A stretch of 64,000 nt of DNA from Flavobacterium johnsoniae (GCF_001879205.1 NZ_MLFK01000007.1:62001-126000), one strand, 5' to 3'; counted from the stretch's first letter, positions 33,731-45,243 are shown. Notes: generated by a model from the sequence alone, not told the origin. A program made the numbers and translations.

Positions 33731-36112
33731 TTAAAATTTAAAATTATAACTCACAGCAGGTACAATTCCAAAAATGGATGTTTTAACTGCTTCGTTAACA
33801 CCTGTATCAGAATTTTGTCTGAAGTTAATGGATGCTGCGTTCTGGCGGTTGTATAAATTGTAAATGCTGAAAACCCATTCACCTTTCCAGTTTCTGCCTT
33901 TGTTTTTTCGGGGTGTTAAAGTGGCTGATATATCTAAATGATGATAAGCAGGAAGTCTGTCTTTGTTTCGTAATCCGTAGCTTGGAACTGTAATTCCAAG
34001 ATATACATATTGGCCATTCGGATATGTAACCGGTTGTCCCGACTGCAAAACAAAATTAGCCCCAAATGACCATTTTTCGTTTAAATTATAAGCAGAGGTT
34101 ATCGCCAGATTGTGTGTTTTGTCGTAAGCAGAACTGTACCATTGGCCATTATTAATTCCTGTCTCTTCCGGTGTTCTTCCTGGAGTCTGTTGTTCAGATT
34201 TTGATAAAGTATAAGAAACCCAGCCGTTAAACTTTCCTTCGTTTTTTTTCACCATAATTTCTAAACCATACGCACGCATTCTTCCGTTTAAAATTACCTG
34301 TTCGATGGCATCATTGGCAATTAAGTCAGCGCCGTCAATATAATCCAGCCTGTTTTGGATTTTCTTATAATAAGTTTCTACTTCCAGCGAATAGGCACCC
34401 TCTTTAATGTTTCTAAAATATCCTAAAGCCACCTGATCTGCAATTTGCGGTTTGATATAATTGTCACTTGGCATCCAGACATCCAGCGGAGTAGGAGATG
34501 AGGTGTTTGAAATTAACTGAAGATATTGAGCCATGCGGTTATAGCTTGCTTTTATGGACTGATCATCATTTAATTGATAGGAAACTGCAAGTCTCGGTTC
34601 GAGATTGTTGTAGTCTTTAATGACCTTGTTTTTTCCGAAATATTTTGTTGAAGTTGGAGTTCCTTTTTCGTAAATCTGCATGGCTGAGTTGAAAACCACC
34701 GGATTATTATTGTCGTAATAATTTACAGTTGAAGCGCCTAAACGATAAAACAAACTATAACGTAAACCGTAAGCAACTGTAATTTTTTTAGAAAGCTGGT
34801 TTTCTGCATCCAAATAGACAGAGGGTTCAAAAGCATATTTTTTATCTAATTGATCCGGATTAATTCCAGAATCGATGCCGCTGGGCTTAATTGTTCCGGG
34901 ATTAAATTCGTAGTAAATTCCGTTTAAACCATAATTTAGTTTGAATTTATCTGAAAGATAGTGCTTAAAATCGTATTTGATATTGTAATTTTTGATTCCC
35001 GAATCCCACTTGAAACCAACAAAATCCAGATCGAGTCCATAATAATAATCGCTGTAGATTAACGATAAATTAGAAAATAATTTATCAGAATACAAATGAT
35101 TCCATCTCAGATTTAAGGTTGAGTTACCGTAGGTATTCGTAAAACTTTTATTTAAACTAAAAACATCACGCCCAAAATATCCGGATAAATATAAACTGTT
35201 GTTGTCGTTTACTTTATAGCTGAATTTCGCATTTAGATCGTAGAAATAAGCAGAGTTATCTTTGTTTTCTTCGGAAAGTTTTAAAAATAAATGTGCGTAT
35301 GACGCTCTTCCTCCAATTAAAAACGAACCTTTGTCTTTTACTAGCGGGCCTTCTACAAGAAGCCGGCTTGAAATTAAACCAATTCCTCCGTTTACATGAA
35401 AATCTTTACTGCTTCCGTCTTTTTGGTAAATTTCTAAAACAGAGGAAGCTCTCCCGCCAAATCTTGCCGGAATGCCGCCTTTATACAATTTTAAATCTTT
35501 TATTGCATCCGGATTAAAAACAGAGAAAAATCCGAAAACGTGAGAGGAGTTAAAAATAGTAGCTTCATCCAATAAAATTAAATTTTGATCAGCACCGCCG
35601 CCTCGAACATTAAATCCAGAAGCACCTTCTCCTGCATTGGTAACTCCGGGCAGTAATAAAATTGATTTTAAAACATCGACTTCGCCCATTACAACAGGCA
35701 TTTTTTTAATAGTTGAAATGGAGAGTTTATTAACGCTCATTTCGGGAGATTTAATATTTATTTTGCCTTTATTGTCTGTAATAATTACTTCCTGAAGTTC
35801 TTCGCCGCTTTCGCTGACAGCAAAATTATTTTTGGTATTTTGGTTCAAAACGATAGTTTGCTGAATGGTTTGATACCCTACATAGCTAATTTCTACCTGA
35901 TGTTCGCCGCGAGGAAGGGTGATAGAATAAAAGCCGTACTCGTTTGTTGTGGTTCCAATTTTTAAGGCTGGAATATAAACATTGACACCAATTAAGGTTT
36001 CATTGTTTTTTGAATCTTTTATGGTACCGCTTAGCGTGAATTTATCCTGAGAAAAAGAAGTAAAAGTCGTAAAGAGAATAATTAGAAAAATACTGATTTT
36101 TTTTGTAAGCAT
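33731..36112 (-). CDS. TonB-dependent receptor with carboxypeptidase-like N-domain
   Basis: About 793 residues from the start at 36112 (MLTKKISIFLIILF), taken over a start 21 bases upstream. After the signal peptide come a CarboxypepD_reg-like domain (FTLSGTIKDSKNNETLIGVNV, residues about 25-105), the plug (VMGEVDVLKSILLLPGVTNAGEGASGFNVRGG, about 150-235), and a 22-strand barrel closing with a final aromatic strand (VPAVSYNFKF). It imports a substrate at the outer membrane using TonB energy; the substrate is not evident. Forms a unit with the DUF4249 lipoprotein 37 bp downstream. Confidence 0.9.
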   Translation of the reverse strand: MLTKKISIFLIILFTTFTSFSQDKFTLSGTIKDSKNNETLIGVNVYIPALKIGTTTNEYGFYSITLPRGEHQVEISYVGYQTIQQTIVLNQNTKNNFAVSESGEELQEVIITDNKGKINIKSPEMSVNKLSISTIKKMPVVMGEVDVLKSILLLPGVTNAGEGASGFNVRGGGADQNLILLDEATIFNSSHVFGFFSVFNPDAIKDLKLYKGGIPARFGGRASSVLEIYQKDGSSKDFHVNGGIGLISSRLLVEGPLVKDKGSFLIGGRASYAHLFLKLSEENKDNSAYFYDLNAKFSYKVNDNNSLYLSGYFGRDVFSLNKSFTNTYGNSTLNLRWNHLYSDKLFSNLSLIYSDYYYGLDLDFVGFKWDSGIKNYNIKYDFKHYLSDKFKLNYGLNGIYYEFNPGTIKPSGIDSGINPDQLDKKYAFEPSVYLDAENQLSKKITVAYGLRYSLFYRLGASTVNYYDNNNPVVFNSAMQIYEKGTPTSTKYFGKNKVIKDYNNLEPRLAVSYQLNDDQSIKASYNRMAQYLQLISNTSSPTPLDVWMPSDNYIKPQIADQVALGYFRNIKEGAYSLEVETYYKKIQNRLDYIDGADLIANDAIEQVILNGRMRAYGLEIMVKKNEGKFNGWVSYTLSKSEQQTPGRTPEETGINNGQWYSSAYDKTHNLAITSAYNLNEKWSFGANFVLQSGQPVTYPNGQYVYLGITVPSYGLRNKDRLPAYHHLDISATLTPRKNKGRNWKGEWVFSIYNLYNRQNAASINFRQNSDTGVNEAVKTSIFGIVPAVSYNFKF

Positions 36113-36194
36113 TGTACTGGTTTTGATATACATAGATAGTCATTCTTACTAAATATTACGTCCGGACTTTTGTTAAAGATAAGTTAAGAATAAA

Positions 36195-36223
36195 AAAAGG
36201 ACAACTTTTTGAGTTGTCCTTTT
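36195..36223 (-). terminator. Intrinsic terminator of the isocitrate dehydrogenase gene
   Basis: AAAAGGACAACT (36195-36206) and AGTTGTCCTTTT (36212-36223) form a perfect 12-bp stem with a 5-base loop, followed on the minus strand by T7. It lies 30 bp past the stop codon. Confidence 0.88.
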
Positions 36224-36253
36224 GATATTTATAAAACGCTGTGCGCTTTTGAA

Positions 36254-38593
<2,340 letters not shown>

Positions 38594-38706
38594 CTAGAAA
38601 AGGTTGAATTATCAGATTGTTATTTCGCGCTGTTTAAATTGTCAAATCGATGATTTTGATATTAAAAAATTACAGTTTTGATATTGGTTGTAAAAAAGGC
38701 ATAAAA

Positions 38707-38739
38707 AAAACTCGTTTCAAACGATATGAAACGAGTTTT
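38707..38739 (-). terminator. Intrinsic terminator of rplS
   Basis: AAAACTCGTTTCA (38707-38719) pairs with TGAAACGAGTTTT (38727-38739), perfect, 13 bp, 7-base loop, followed by T on both strands, so it could also work bidirectionally. It begins 22 bp past the rplS stop. Confidence 0.85.
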
Positions 38740-38760
38740 TTATAACAAATAGATAAATGA

Positions 38761-39111
38761 TTATCTTCTTTTATCTTTAATCTTAGCTTTTTTACCAGTA
38801 AGTTCTCTGAAGTAGAAAATTCTAGCTCTACGAACTGCACCTTTTTTGTTGATTTCAACTTTTTGTAAAGCTGGTAAGTTTACTGGGAAGATACGCTCAA
38901 CTCCAATAGCTCCAGACATTTTACGAATTGTGAAAGTTTCTGTGTTACCAGAACCTCTTCTTTGAATAACAACTCCTTTAAAAAACTGAGTTCTTGTTTT
39001 TTCACCCTCTTTAATTTCGTAGTAAACTGTGATAGTGTCTCCAGCTCCAAATTCAGGGAAATCTTTTTTAGCAACGAATTCGTTTTGAACGAATTTTAAT
39101 AAATCTGCCAT
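38761..39111 (-). CDS. rplS: Ribosomal protein bL19
   Basis: 116 residues, a universal large-subunit ribosomal protein at the interface with the small subunit. Visible are the KKDFPEFGAGDTITVYYEIKEG segment, FFKGVVIQRRGSGNTETFT (about 46-64), GVERIFPV and RRARIFYFRELTGKKAKI. Length and order are standard. It lies 214 bp downstream of trmD, separated by an intergenic repeat (39259-39328), whereas the two are usually closer in operons. Confidence 0.97.
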   Translation of the reverse strand: MADLLKFVQNEFVAKKDFPEFGAGDTITVYYEIKEGEKTRTQFFKGVVIQRRGSGNTETFTIRKMSGAIGVERIFPVNLPALQKVEINKKGAVRRARIFYFRELTGKKAKIKDKRR

Positions 39112-39258
39112 GATAATTTTATTATTATAGTTTTATATAGAGTAACATTCACGGATCTCGCCAGAGGTTAGTCTAATTCGGGTGCAAATGTAGAAAATAA
39201 TTATGAATTATAAATTGTAAATTATAAATTATTTTAACTTGTTGATAAATTGGGTGTT

Positions 39259-39328
39259 AGTCGCAGTTTTCAGTCGTAGTCTAGCAGTAATCGAATTCAC
39301 TGAAAACTGAGACTGCGACTGAAAACTA
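39259..39328. repeat. ACTGAAAACTG-family repeat between trmD and rplS
   Basis: AGTCGCAGTTTTCAGT (from 39259) and ACTGAAAACTGAGACTGC-GACTGAAAACT (39299-39328) are inverted copies with a variable centre. The same ACTGAAAACTG/CGACTG words recur at 48600-48686 and 53781-53990. It lies where trmD and rplS would normally be nearly adjacent, and ends 2 bp from trmD's stop on the other strand. Confidence 0.75.
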
Positions 39329-40003
39329 TTCCTGAAGTAAATCCGGGCGTCTGTTCTTAGTATGTTCATAAGCCATATCCTCGCGCCATTTGTCTATTTT
39401 GGCAAAATGTCCGCTGGTTAAAACCTCGGGTACTTTCCATCCTTTATAATCTGCTGGCCGTGTATATATTGGTCCTGAAAGAAGGTTGTCCTGAAAACTA
39501 TCTGTTAAGGCTGAGGTTTCGTCGCTTAAAACACCGGGAATAAGCCTGATTAAAGCATCAGATAAAACTAATGCGCCTAATTCTCCTCCGGATAAAACAT
39601 AATCACCAATAGAAATTTCTTTAGTAATAAAATGATCTCTTACACGCTGATCTACACCTTTATAATGTCCGCATAAAATGATAATGTTTTCATACATCGA
39701 CATTTTGTTGGCCATTTTCTGGTTTAAGGTTTCACCGTCAGGAGACATATATATGATTTCGTCATATTCGCGTTCACTTTTTAAATGTGTTATACAGGCA
39801 TCAATAGGCTGTACCATCATCACCATTCCGGCACCTCCGCCAAAGGGATAATCATCTACGCTTTTTTGTTTGTTAGTGGTATAATCGCGTAAATTATGAA
39901 AATGTACTTCAACTAAACCTTTGTCAATGGCACGTTTCATAATTGAAGCCTCAAATGGACTTCTTAATAATTCCGGCAAAATCGTTATAATGTCAATTCG
40001 CAT
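39326..40003 (-). CDS. trmD: tRNA (guanine(37)-N(1))-methyltransferase
   Basis: 225 residues; it methylates G37 of tRNAs using S-adenosylmethionine, as a dimer with a trefoil knot. Visible are [13 protein letters not shown], the [12 protein letters not shown] loop, the knot [15 protein letters not shown] (about residues 131-145), and the C-terminal Trp/Lys-rich part. Normal length. A -7 motif (TATCTTTG, minus strand 40029-40036) is 25 bp upstream. rplS follows on the same strand. Confidence 0.96.
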   Translation of the reverse strand: MRIDIITILPELLRSPFEASIMKRAIDKGLVEVHFHNLRDYTTNKQKSVDDYPFGGGAGMVMMVQPIDACITHLKSEREYDEIIYMSPDGETLNQKMANKMSMYENIIILCGHYKGVDQRVRDHFITKEISIGDYVLSGGELGALVLSDALIRLIPGVLSDETSALTDSFQDNLLSGPIYTRPADYKGWKVPEVLTSGHFAKIDKWREDMAYEHTKNRRPDLLQE

Positions 40004-40028
40004 TTTTTCTCTTAATTATTCTAAGGTG

Positions 40029-40036
40029 CAAAGATA
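40029..40036 (-). promoter_or_regulatory. trmD -7 promoter element
   Basis: CAAAGATA on the plus strand reads TATCTTTG, matching TAnnTTTG, 25 bp before the trmD start. A CAA/TTG -33 partner is at least 26 bp away (40063), so the match is weak. Confidence 0.45.
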
Positions 40037-40275
40037 CAAGTTAATATTGGGTAGTGAAAAAACAAAATTCAAATAACTCAAAATACTGCCGGAAAGAAAT
40101 ATTAACTTTTCTTCAAAATACTTCAAAAATCAATTATTTGAAGGTTAGAGTGTTAAATAATAATTATGTAACATTAAAAGATAATTATGTAAATATTTAT
40201 TTACTAATTTTAAGTAGTATTACATCACCTAATATGTAACTACGAATAACAATCATTCCAAAAACACCTTTTCAA

Positions 40276-40641
40276 ATGAAAAAAATAATAGTAATCGCCG
40301 CTATAGTATTTTTGCAGATCTCGTGCTCAAGTACTAAAAATTCAATGGCTTCATCAGTAGGAGAAAGTAAGTCAAAACTAATTAAAATATGGGGAACTCC
40401 CGTACGAACTTTAGCGGATAATAAGGAAGGAGAAATTCTTGTTTATGCAGACCAGGTTTTTGTAAATGAAAATCATTCTGATGGTCCAAGAATGGCAGGT
40501 CAAAACTATTGGAACTATAATTATGTTTATATTGGCAAAGACGGAAAAGTAACTTCAACCCGACAAGAAAAACAGAATTACCCGCCTCAGGCACTCGATT
40601 CTCAAAAAATAACTGGGATGAATTTATTAACTGCAAAGTGA
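40276..40641 (+). CDS. Small lipoprotein of BamE/SmpA-like type
   Basis: 121 residues with lipobox VFLQISC (Cys17). A segment LIKIWGTPVRTLADNKEGEI resembles the BamE/SmpA beta-alpha fold that starts with GxP after a short helix. The mature protein ends in a basic polar tail. BamE-like proteins take part in outer-membrane protein assembly, but this is a loose match without other support. It precedes the archaemetzincin gene by 118 bp. Confidence 0.5.
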   Translation: MKKIIVIAAIVFLQISCSSTKNSMASSVGESKSKLIKIWGTPVRTLADNKEGEILVYADQVFVNENHSDGPRMAGQNYWNYNYVYIGKDGKVTSTRQEKQNYPPQALDSQKITGMNLLTAK

Positions 40642-40759
40642 TTTCCTGTTCTAAATAAAATTATAATTTTAAATATTTGACTGTTTAGAAAAATTGTTAA
40701 AATATTTTTTATTTGAATTATAAAGTAGCTGTTTTTTGAATATATTTAGCAAAAAGTAT

Positions 40760-41623
40760 ATGAGAAAAACAGCTATTCTTATTTTTATAATATTTTGTTC
40801 TTGCAGCAGGCATGCAGATCCCTATTTTGAGCAAATCAAAAGTAATGATGTTAAATTAGCAGCGCCTGTTTACGGAGACTGGCTTTTTTCCCGTAAAGAA
40901 AAAGGACAGACTTTTGAGCAATATCAAAAATCTAAACATATTGTTCCAACAAAAGATTCTAATATTATTTACCTGCGTCCTATTGGTAATTTTAATGTTT
41001 TGCAAAAAAGACAAATCGAATTGCTGAATGAATATTTAGAAATTTACTTTCAATTAAAAACAAAAACTCTAGAAGCTGTTTCAAATGATATAGTTCCTGC
41101 ATCTGCCAGAAGAATGCTTTACGAAGACCATGAACAGTTTTTGGCGGGATACCTTTTGGATAGTGTTTTAAAAAAAGAAAAGCCTTTGAACAGAATTGCC
41201 TTAATGGGGGTTACCGAAGTTGATTTGTTTCCTAAACCAGAGTGGAATTATGTTTTTGGTCTGGCATCTTATAGAGATAAAGTAGGGGTAAGCTCTATTT
41301 ATAGGTTTCAGGATGGAGAACTGACTTCAGAAAATTTTAATCGATGTTTATCCAGATTACTCAAGATAAGTTCGCATGAAATTGGTCATATGTTTGGTCT
41401 TCATCATTGCATTAATGCAGATTGTGTTATGAACGGAACAAACAGTATGGAAGAAACCGACAGGCATTCAATACGCTTATGTTCTGTCTGTCAGCAAAAA
41501 TTAAGTTCCTGTATAAAGTATGATAATAAAAAGAGAGTGAAGGAATTGGAAAAATACTTTCTTCGGAATAATTTAACTGACGGATATAAATTAATGGAAA
41601 AGGATATTAATGTCATTCAATAA
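40760..41623 (+). CDS. Archaemetzincin-type zinc metallopeptidase, lipid-anchored
   Basis: About 287 residues from the start at 40760 (MRKTAILIFIIFCSC); the longer frame to 40736 was not preferred. The signal peptide ends in an IFCSC lipobox, so it is exported. The zinc motif HEIGHMFGLHHC at about residues 213-224 and the following Cys pairs (CVM and CSVC) give the archaemetzincin pattern: three His ligands, a Glu base and a second Cys4 zinc site. Such proteases cleave basic or neutral peptides; the natural substrate is unknown. Confidence 0.85.
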   Translation: MRKTAILIFIIFCSCSRHADPYFEQIKSNDVKLAAPVYGDWLFSRKEKGQTFEQYQKSKHIVPTKDSNIIYLRPIGNFNVLQKRQIELLNEYLEIYFQLKTKTLEAVSNDIVPASARRMLYEDHEQFLAGYLLDSVLKKEKPLNRIALMGVTEVDLFPKPEWNYVFGLASYRDKVGVSSIYRFQDGELTSENFNRCLSRLLKISSHEIGHMFGLHHCINADCVMNGTNSMEETDRHSIRLCSVCQQKLSSCIKYDNKKRVKELEKYFLRNNLTDGYKLMEKDINVIQ

Positions 41624-41651
41624 AAAACTACTTTTTGAATTATAAATTGCC

Positions 41652-42524
41652 ATGATCACAAGAAGAAACTTTATAATTAACACAAGTCTGGCCGGAGCGG
41701 CGGTTCTGGCTTTACCCTCATTAGCATTTTCTATGAATAAAAAAGAAATTGGTTTGCAGTTATATACATTGCGGGAAGAACTTCCGAAAAATGTAAAAGA
41801 AACTTTAGAAAAAGTTGCCGCTTCGGGATATACAACGGTAGAAACGTATGGCTTTTCGATAAAAGATCAATTTTGGGGATTGTCTCCAATTGAAGTAAAA
41901 AAGATTTTAGACGAAAATAAGCTAAAAGCAGTAAGCGGACATTATAATTTAGGAAGCTTTTTGTATGATGGAAATACGGCTGAACTTATTGCGGCAATTG
42001 AAGCGGCTAAGATTTTACAAAGCGAATTCTTAACTGTTCCCTGGGTCGATGAACCTTTTAGAAAAAGTATTGACGATTATAAAAAGATTGCGTCACGTTT
42101 AAATCAGGCCGCTAAAATGTGTAACGATGCTGGTTTAAAATTAGCTTATCATAACCATGATTTTGAATTTCAAAAGCATAATGAGGTTACTGGTTATGAG
42201 ATTTTATTGAATGAAACTGATAAAAATCTGGTTTATTTTGAATTAGATTTATACTGGGTCGTACGTTCAGGAAATGATCCGCTTAAATTGTTTAAAGCAA
42301 ATCCCGGCCGTTTTAAAATGTGGCATGTTAAAGATATGGACAAGAAAAATGCAGCTCTGAATACAGAAATCGGATCAGGATCAATCAATTTTAAACCTTT
42401 CTTTAAAGAAGCCAGACAATCAGGATTGGTTCATTTTTTTGTTGAACAGGAGAATAATTTTGCCATAAATTCATTTAAATCGGTTAAAACCAGCTGTGAT
42501 TTTATTTCAAAAGAATTGATTTAA
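41652..42524 (+). CDS. Tat-exported sugar-isomerase-like TIM-barrel protein
   Basis: 290 residues. The N-terminus MITRRNFIINTSLAGAAVLALP has the twin-arginine motif (RRNF), so the protein is exported folded. The TIM barrel of the xylose-isomerase/AP-endonuclease-2 family shows GLQLYTLREELP, KLAYHNHDFEFQ and LYWVVRSGNDPL with metal-site His, Glu and Asp. Many relatives are sugar isomerases or epimerases, but the substrate is not known. It follows the archaemetzincin by 28 bp, so the two may be co-transcribed. Confidence 0.8.
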   Translation: MITRRNFIINTSLAGAAVLALPSLAFSMNKKEIGLQLYTLREELPKNVKETLEKVAASGYTTVETYGFSIKDQFWGLSPIEVKKILDENKLKAVSGHYNLGSFLYDGNTAELIAAIEAAKILQSEFLTVPWVDEPFRKSIDDYKKIASRLNQAAKMCNDAGLKLAYHNHDFEFQKHNEVTGYEILLNETDKNLVYFELDLYWVVRSGNDPLKLFKANPGRFKMWHVKDMDKKNAALNTEIGSGSINFKPFFKEARQSGLVHFFVEQENNFAINSFKSVKTSCDFISKELI

Positions 42525-42545
42525 AACAGAATCATGAAAATATCT

Positions 42546-42553
42546 TATTTTTG
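42546..42553 (+). promoter_or_regulatory. -7 promoter element of the cupin gene
   Basis: TATTTTTG matches TAnnTTTG, 21 bp before the ATG at 42575. No -33 TTG is at the usual distance. Confidence 0.45.
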
Positions 42554-42574
42554 CAAAAATCAATTTTGAAAGTT

Positions 42575-42925
42575 ATGTCAGATATAGGAACAAGCAAAGA
42601 GTTTATAAAAGGAGACGAAATAGAGTGGGAAGTGGTAGGTGAAGGCATCAAACGCAAAATTTTGGCTTTTGATGACAGGGTTATGCTCGTAAACGTTCAT
42701 TTTGAAACTGGAGGAATTGGCGTTTTGCATGAACATTATCACACGCAGGTTACTTACGTGGCAAGCGGAAAATTCGATGTTACCATAAATGGCGTAACAG
42801 AGACTTTAAAAGAAGGAGATAGTTTTTATATTCCACCTCATGCAGTTCATGGAGTTGTATGCCTGGAAAGTGGTATGCTTACGGATGTTTTTGGTCCGGC
42901 AAGAGAAGATTTTCTGAGATCATAA
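42575..42925 (+). CDS. Small cupin-domain protein
   Basis: About 116 residues from the ATG at 42575 (MSDIGTSKEFIKGDEIEWEV); an alternative TTG start at 42551 lies inside the promoter. One double-stranded beta-helix with metal ligands: G-x5-HEHYHTQVTYVASGKF gives His-x-His and later PPHAVHGV. Members are dioxygenases, isomerases or simple binding proteins; the reaction is not evident. It lies between the TIM-barrel gene and the MFS gene, so a link with sugar metabolism is possible. Confidence 0.75.
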   Translation: MSDIGTSKEFIKGDEIEWEVVGEGIKRKILAFDDRVMLVNVHFETGGIGVLHEHYHTQVTYVASGKFDVTINGVTETLKEGDSFYIPPHAVHGVVCLESGMLTDVFGPAREDFLRS

Positions 42926-43023
42926 AGATTAAAAATCAATAGAATATCATTAGAAAAGACGGGTCTAATCTTAAATTTAAAAATTTTATAACTTTTTTAA
43001 AGTTTTGATTAAGATTAGATCGG

Positions 43024-43031
43024 TATTTTTG
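43024..43031 (+). promoter_or_regulatory. -7 promoter element immediately before the MFS gene
   Basis: TATTTTTG fits TAnnTTTG with a TTTG 16 bp upstream (43004-43007). Its end lies 4 bp before the ATG at 43036, so transcription would start at or near the start codon. Confidence 0.5.
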
Positions 43032-43035
43032 CAAA

Positions 43036-44208
43036 ATGAATTTATCTAAAACCAACGTCCTGTTTATGGCAGTTTGCACTGGTCTTATAGTTGCAAATCT
43101 TTATTACTGCCAGCCTTTAATTGTTTTAATTGCCAACGAATTTAAAATTCCGGAAGCCAGTGCCGGAACTATTACCTATTTAACCCAAGCCGGTTATGCT
43201 ATTGGATTGTTTTTTATGGTACCTCTTGGCGACAAATTAGAACGAAAAAAGCAGATTTTAATCACCACTTTTGCTTCGGTAATTGCCTTATTAATTGCAG
43301 CCACGGCAAAAAGCTTCCTTATTTTACAAATTGCTTCTTTGCTAATCGGAATCACTTCGATTGTGCCTCAGCTTATTTTGCCTTTGGCCGCTTCGCTAAG
43401 CACAGCAGAACAACGAGGAAAAGTTATTGGAACAATCATGAGCGGTTTATTAGTAGGGATTTTACTTTCAAGAACTTTAAGCGGATTTATTGGTCAGGTT
43501 TTAGGTTGGAGATCAATGTTTTATATCGCTGCCGGAATTTGTCTTTTAATCTTTTTTGTTATTCAGAATAAATTTCCGGTTAATAAACCACAGTTCAAAG
43601 GAAGTTATGGCCAATTAATCCAGTCTCTTTTTACACTTATAAAAACACAGCCTGTATTGCGTGAAGCTACAGCAATTAACGTATTTAGTTTTGCTCAGTT
43701 TGGGGCTTTCTGGACAACAATGGTTTTACTGCTTTCTGGAGAACCATTTAATTTTAACAGTGCAACAATTGGTTTATTCGGTATTGTAGGTGCATCAGGA
43801 GCTTTGGCAGCACCTTTGGTTGGAAAAATTGGAGACAAGGGAAATTCAAGAATTGCAGTTGGCTACGGATGTTTATTGATTCTAATCAGCTTTTTGATTT
43901 TCTATTTTTCAATAGAAAGTGTAATCGGAATTGCAATCGGAATTGTATTTATTGATATCGGAATCCAAGGTGTTCATATTTCAAACCAAACAAGAGTTTA
44001 TTCACTTTTGCCAGAAGCCAGAAATAGATTGAATACCGTATTTATGTCTTTCAGTTTCTTAGGAACTGCAGCGGGATCTGCATACGGATTATTATTATGG
44101 AAATTGGGAGGATGGCATGCTGTGGCTATTGGTTGTATGGTTTTATCTTTGGTTTCATTGGCTGTTTATGGACTGACTTATAAATCCATCCCGAAACGTC
44201 GGGACTAA
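43036..44208 (+). CDS. MFS transporter, 12-TM type
   Basis: 390 residues with about twelve hydrophobic segments. The segment PLGDKLERKKQILI between helices 2 and 3 is the MFS motif A, and YYCQPLIVLIANEF in helix 1 is typical of a drug/sugar-efflux subfamily. Substrate unknown. The annotated start is 4 bp after a -7 motif, so either the mRNA is leaderless or the start is the second ATG at 43066 (MAVCTGLIVANLYY), which would leave the first helix intact. Confidence 0.85.
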   Translation: MNLSKTNVLFMAVCTGLIVANLYYCQPLIVLIANEFKIPEASAGTITYLTQAGYAIGLFFMVPLGDKLERKKQILITTFASVIALLIAATAKSFLILQIASLLIGITSIVPQLILPLAASLSTAEQRGKVIGTIMSGLLVGILLSRTLSGFIGQVLGWRSMFYIAAGICLLIFFVIQNKFPVNKPQFKGSYGQLIQSLFTLIKTQPVLREATAINVFSFAQFGAFWTTMVLLLSGEPFNFNSATIGLFGIVGASGALAAPLVGKIGDKGNSRIAVGYGCLLILISFLIFYFSIESVIGIAIGIVFIDIGIQGVHISNQTRVYSLLPEARNRLNTVFMSFSFLGTAAGSAYGLLLWKLGGWHAVAIGCMVLSLVSLAVYGLTYKSIPKRRD

Positions 44209-44245
44209 AAAAGCAAAAGCACAAATTGATTAAAAAATTAATTTG

Positions 44246-44253
44246 TAAATTTG
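44246..44253 (+). promoter_or_regulatory. Promoter of the cyclophilin-FKBP gene
   Basis: TAAATTTG (TAnnTTTG) with TTG 17 bp upstream (44226-44228), and the ATG at 44276, 22 bp after. It matches the Bacteroidota promoter consensus well. Confidence 0.65.
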
Positions 44254-44275
44254 CGTTCAAATTAAAAATAACAAC

Positions 44276-45208
44276 ATGGAAAACGGAATATACGCTAAAT
44301 TCAACACTAGCAAAGGTTCGATTTTAGTAAAACTAACACACGATTTAACGCCTGGAACTGTAGGGAACTTTGTAGCTCTTGCAGAAGGTAATATGGAAAA
44401 TAAAGTTAAACCTCAAGGACAAAAATTCTACGACGGATTAACATTCCACAGAGTAATTGCTGATTTCATGATTCAAGGCGGATGTCCTAAAGGAACTGGA
44501 ACTGGAGATCCGGGTTATAAATTTGATGATGAATTTCACCCAACTTTAAAACACGATCGCCCGGGAGTTTTATCTATGGCAAACTCTGGACCTGGAAGCA
44601 ATGGTTCTCAATTTTTTATCACTCACGTTCCAACTCCTTGGCTAGACGGAAAACATAGTGTTTTTGGTTATGTAGTTGAAGGACAGGATATAGTTGATGC
44701 AGTGGCTCAAGGTGATAATCTTGATTCAGTAGAAATCATCAGAGTGGGTGAAGAAGCTCAAAAATGGAATGCTATCGAAGCTTTCGTTGGCTTAAAAGGT
44801 GCTCGTCTTAAACGTGAAGCGGCTTTAAAAGCAGAATCTGAAGCAAAAATGGAACAATTAGCTGCTGGTTTTGATAAAACAGAAAGCGGTTTACGTTATA
44901 AAATGATTCAAAAAGGTGAGGGTAAAAAAGCGGAAGCCGGAAAAACAGTTTCTGTTCACTACGAAGGATCTTTAGAAAACGGAAAAGTTTTTGATTCATC
45001 TTACCCGCGTAAAAAACCAATCGAATTTAAATTAGGAATTGGACAAGTTATCGAAGGATGGGACGAAGGTATCGCTTTATTACAAGTTGGAGACAAAGCT
45101 CGTTTTGTAATTCCATCTGATTTAGGTTACGGACCAGCTGGTGCAGGAGGAGTTATCCCGCCAAATGCTACTTTGATTTTTGACGTTGAATTAATGGATG
45201 TAAAATAA
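44276..45208 (+). CDS. Cyclophilin-FKBP fusion peptidyl-prolyl isomerase
   Basis: 310 residues with two proline-isomerase domains in one chain and no signal peptide, so cytosolic. Residues about 1-165 are cyclophilin: [41 protein letters not shown]. Residues about 200-310 are [46 protein letters not shown]. They are joined by a helix rich in Ala/Lys/Glu ([20 protein letters not shown]). Such fusions help protein folding. It has its own promoter and a strong terminator. Confidence 0.93.
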   Translation: MENGIYAKFNTSKGSILVKLTHDLTPGTVGNFVALAEGNMENKVKPQGQKFYDGLTFHRVIADFMIQGGCPKGTGTGDPGYKFDDEFHPTLKHDRPGVLSMANSGPGSNGSQFFITHVPTPWLDGKHSVFGYVVEGQDIVDAVAQGDNLDSVEIIRVGEEAQKWNAIEAFVGLKGARLKREAALKAESEAKMEQLAAGFDKTESGLRYKMIQKGEGKKAEAGKTVSVHYEGSLENGKVFDSSYPRKKPIEFKLGIGQVIEGWDEGIALLQVGDKARFVIPSDLGYGPAGAGGVIPPNATLIFDVELMDVK

Positions 45209-45243
45209 GAATTCAGAAGCAATTTAGTATTGTTTTAAATAAT

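Noticed and set aside
38670..39074. Two minus-strand frames over rplS
   Set aside because: They overlap rplS in other frames; rplS is certain.
40054..40239. 61-codon plus-strand frame upstream of the 40276 lipoprotein
   Set aside because: Composition is Asn/Lys/Leu biased as in random AT-rich DNA, and trmD promoter sequence overlaps the area.
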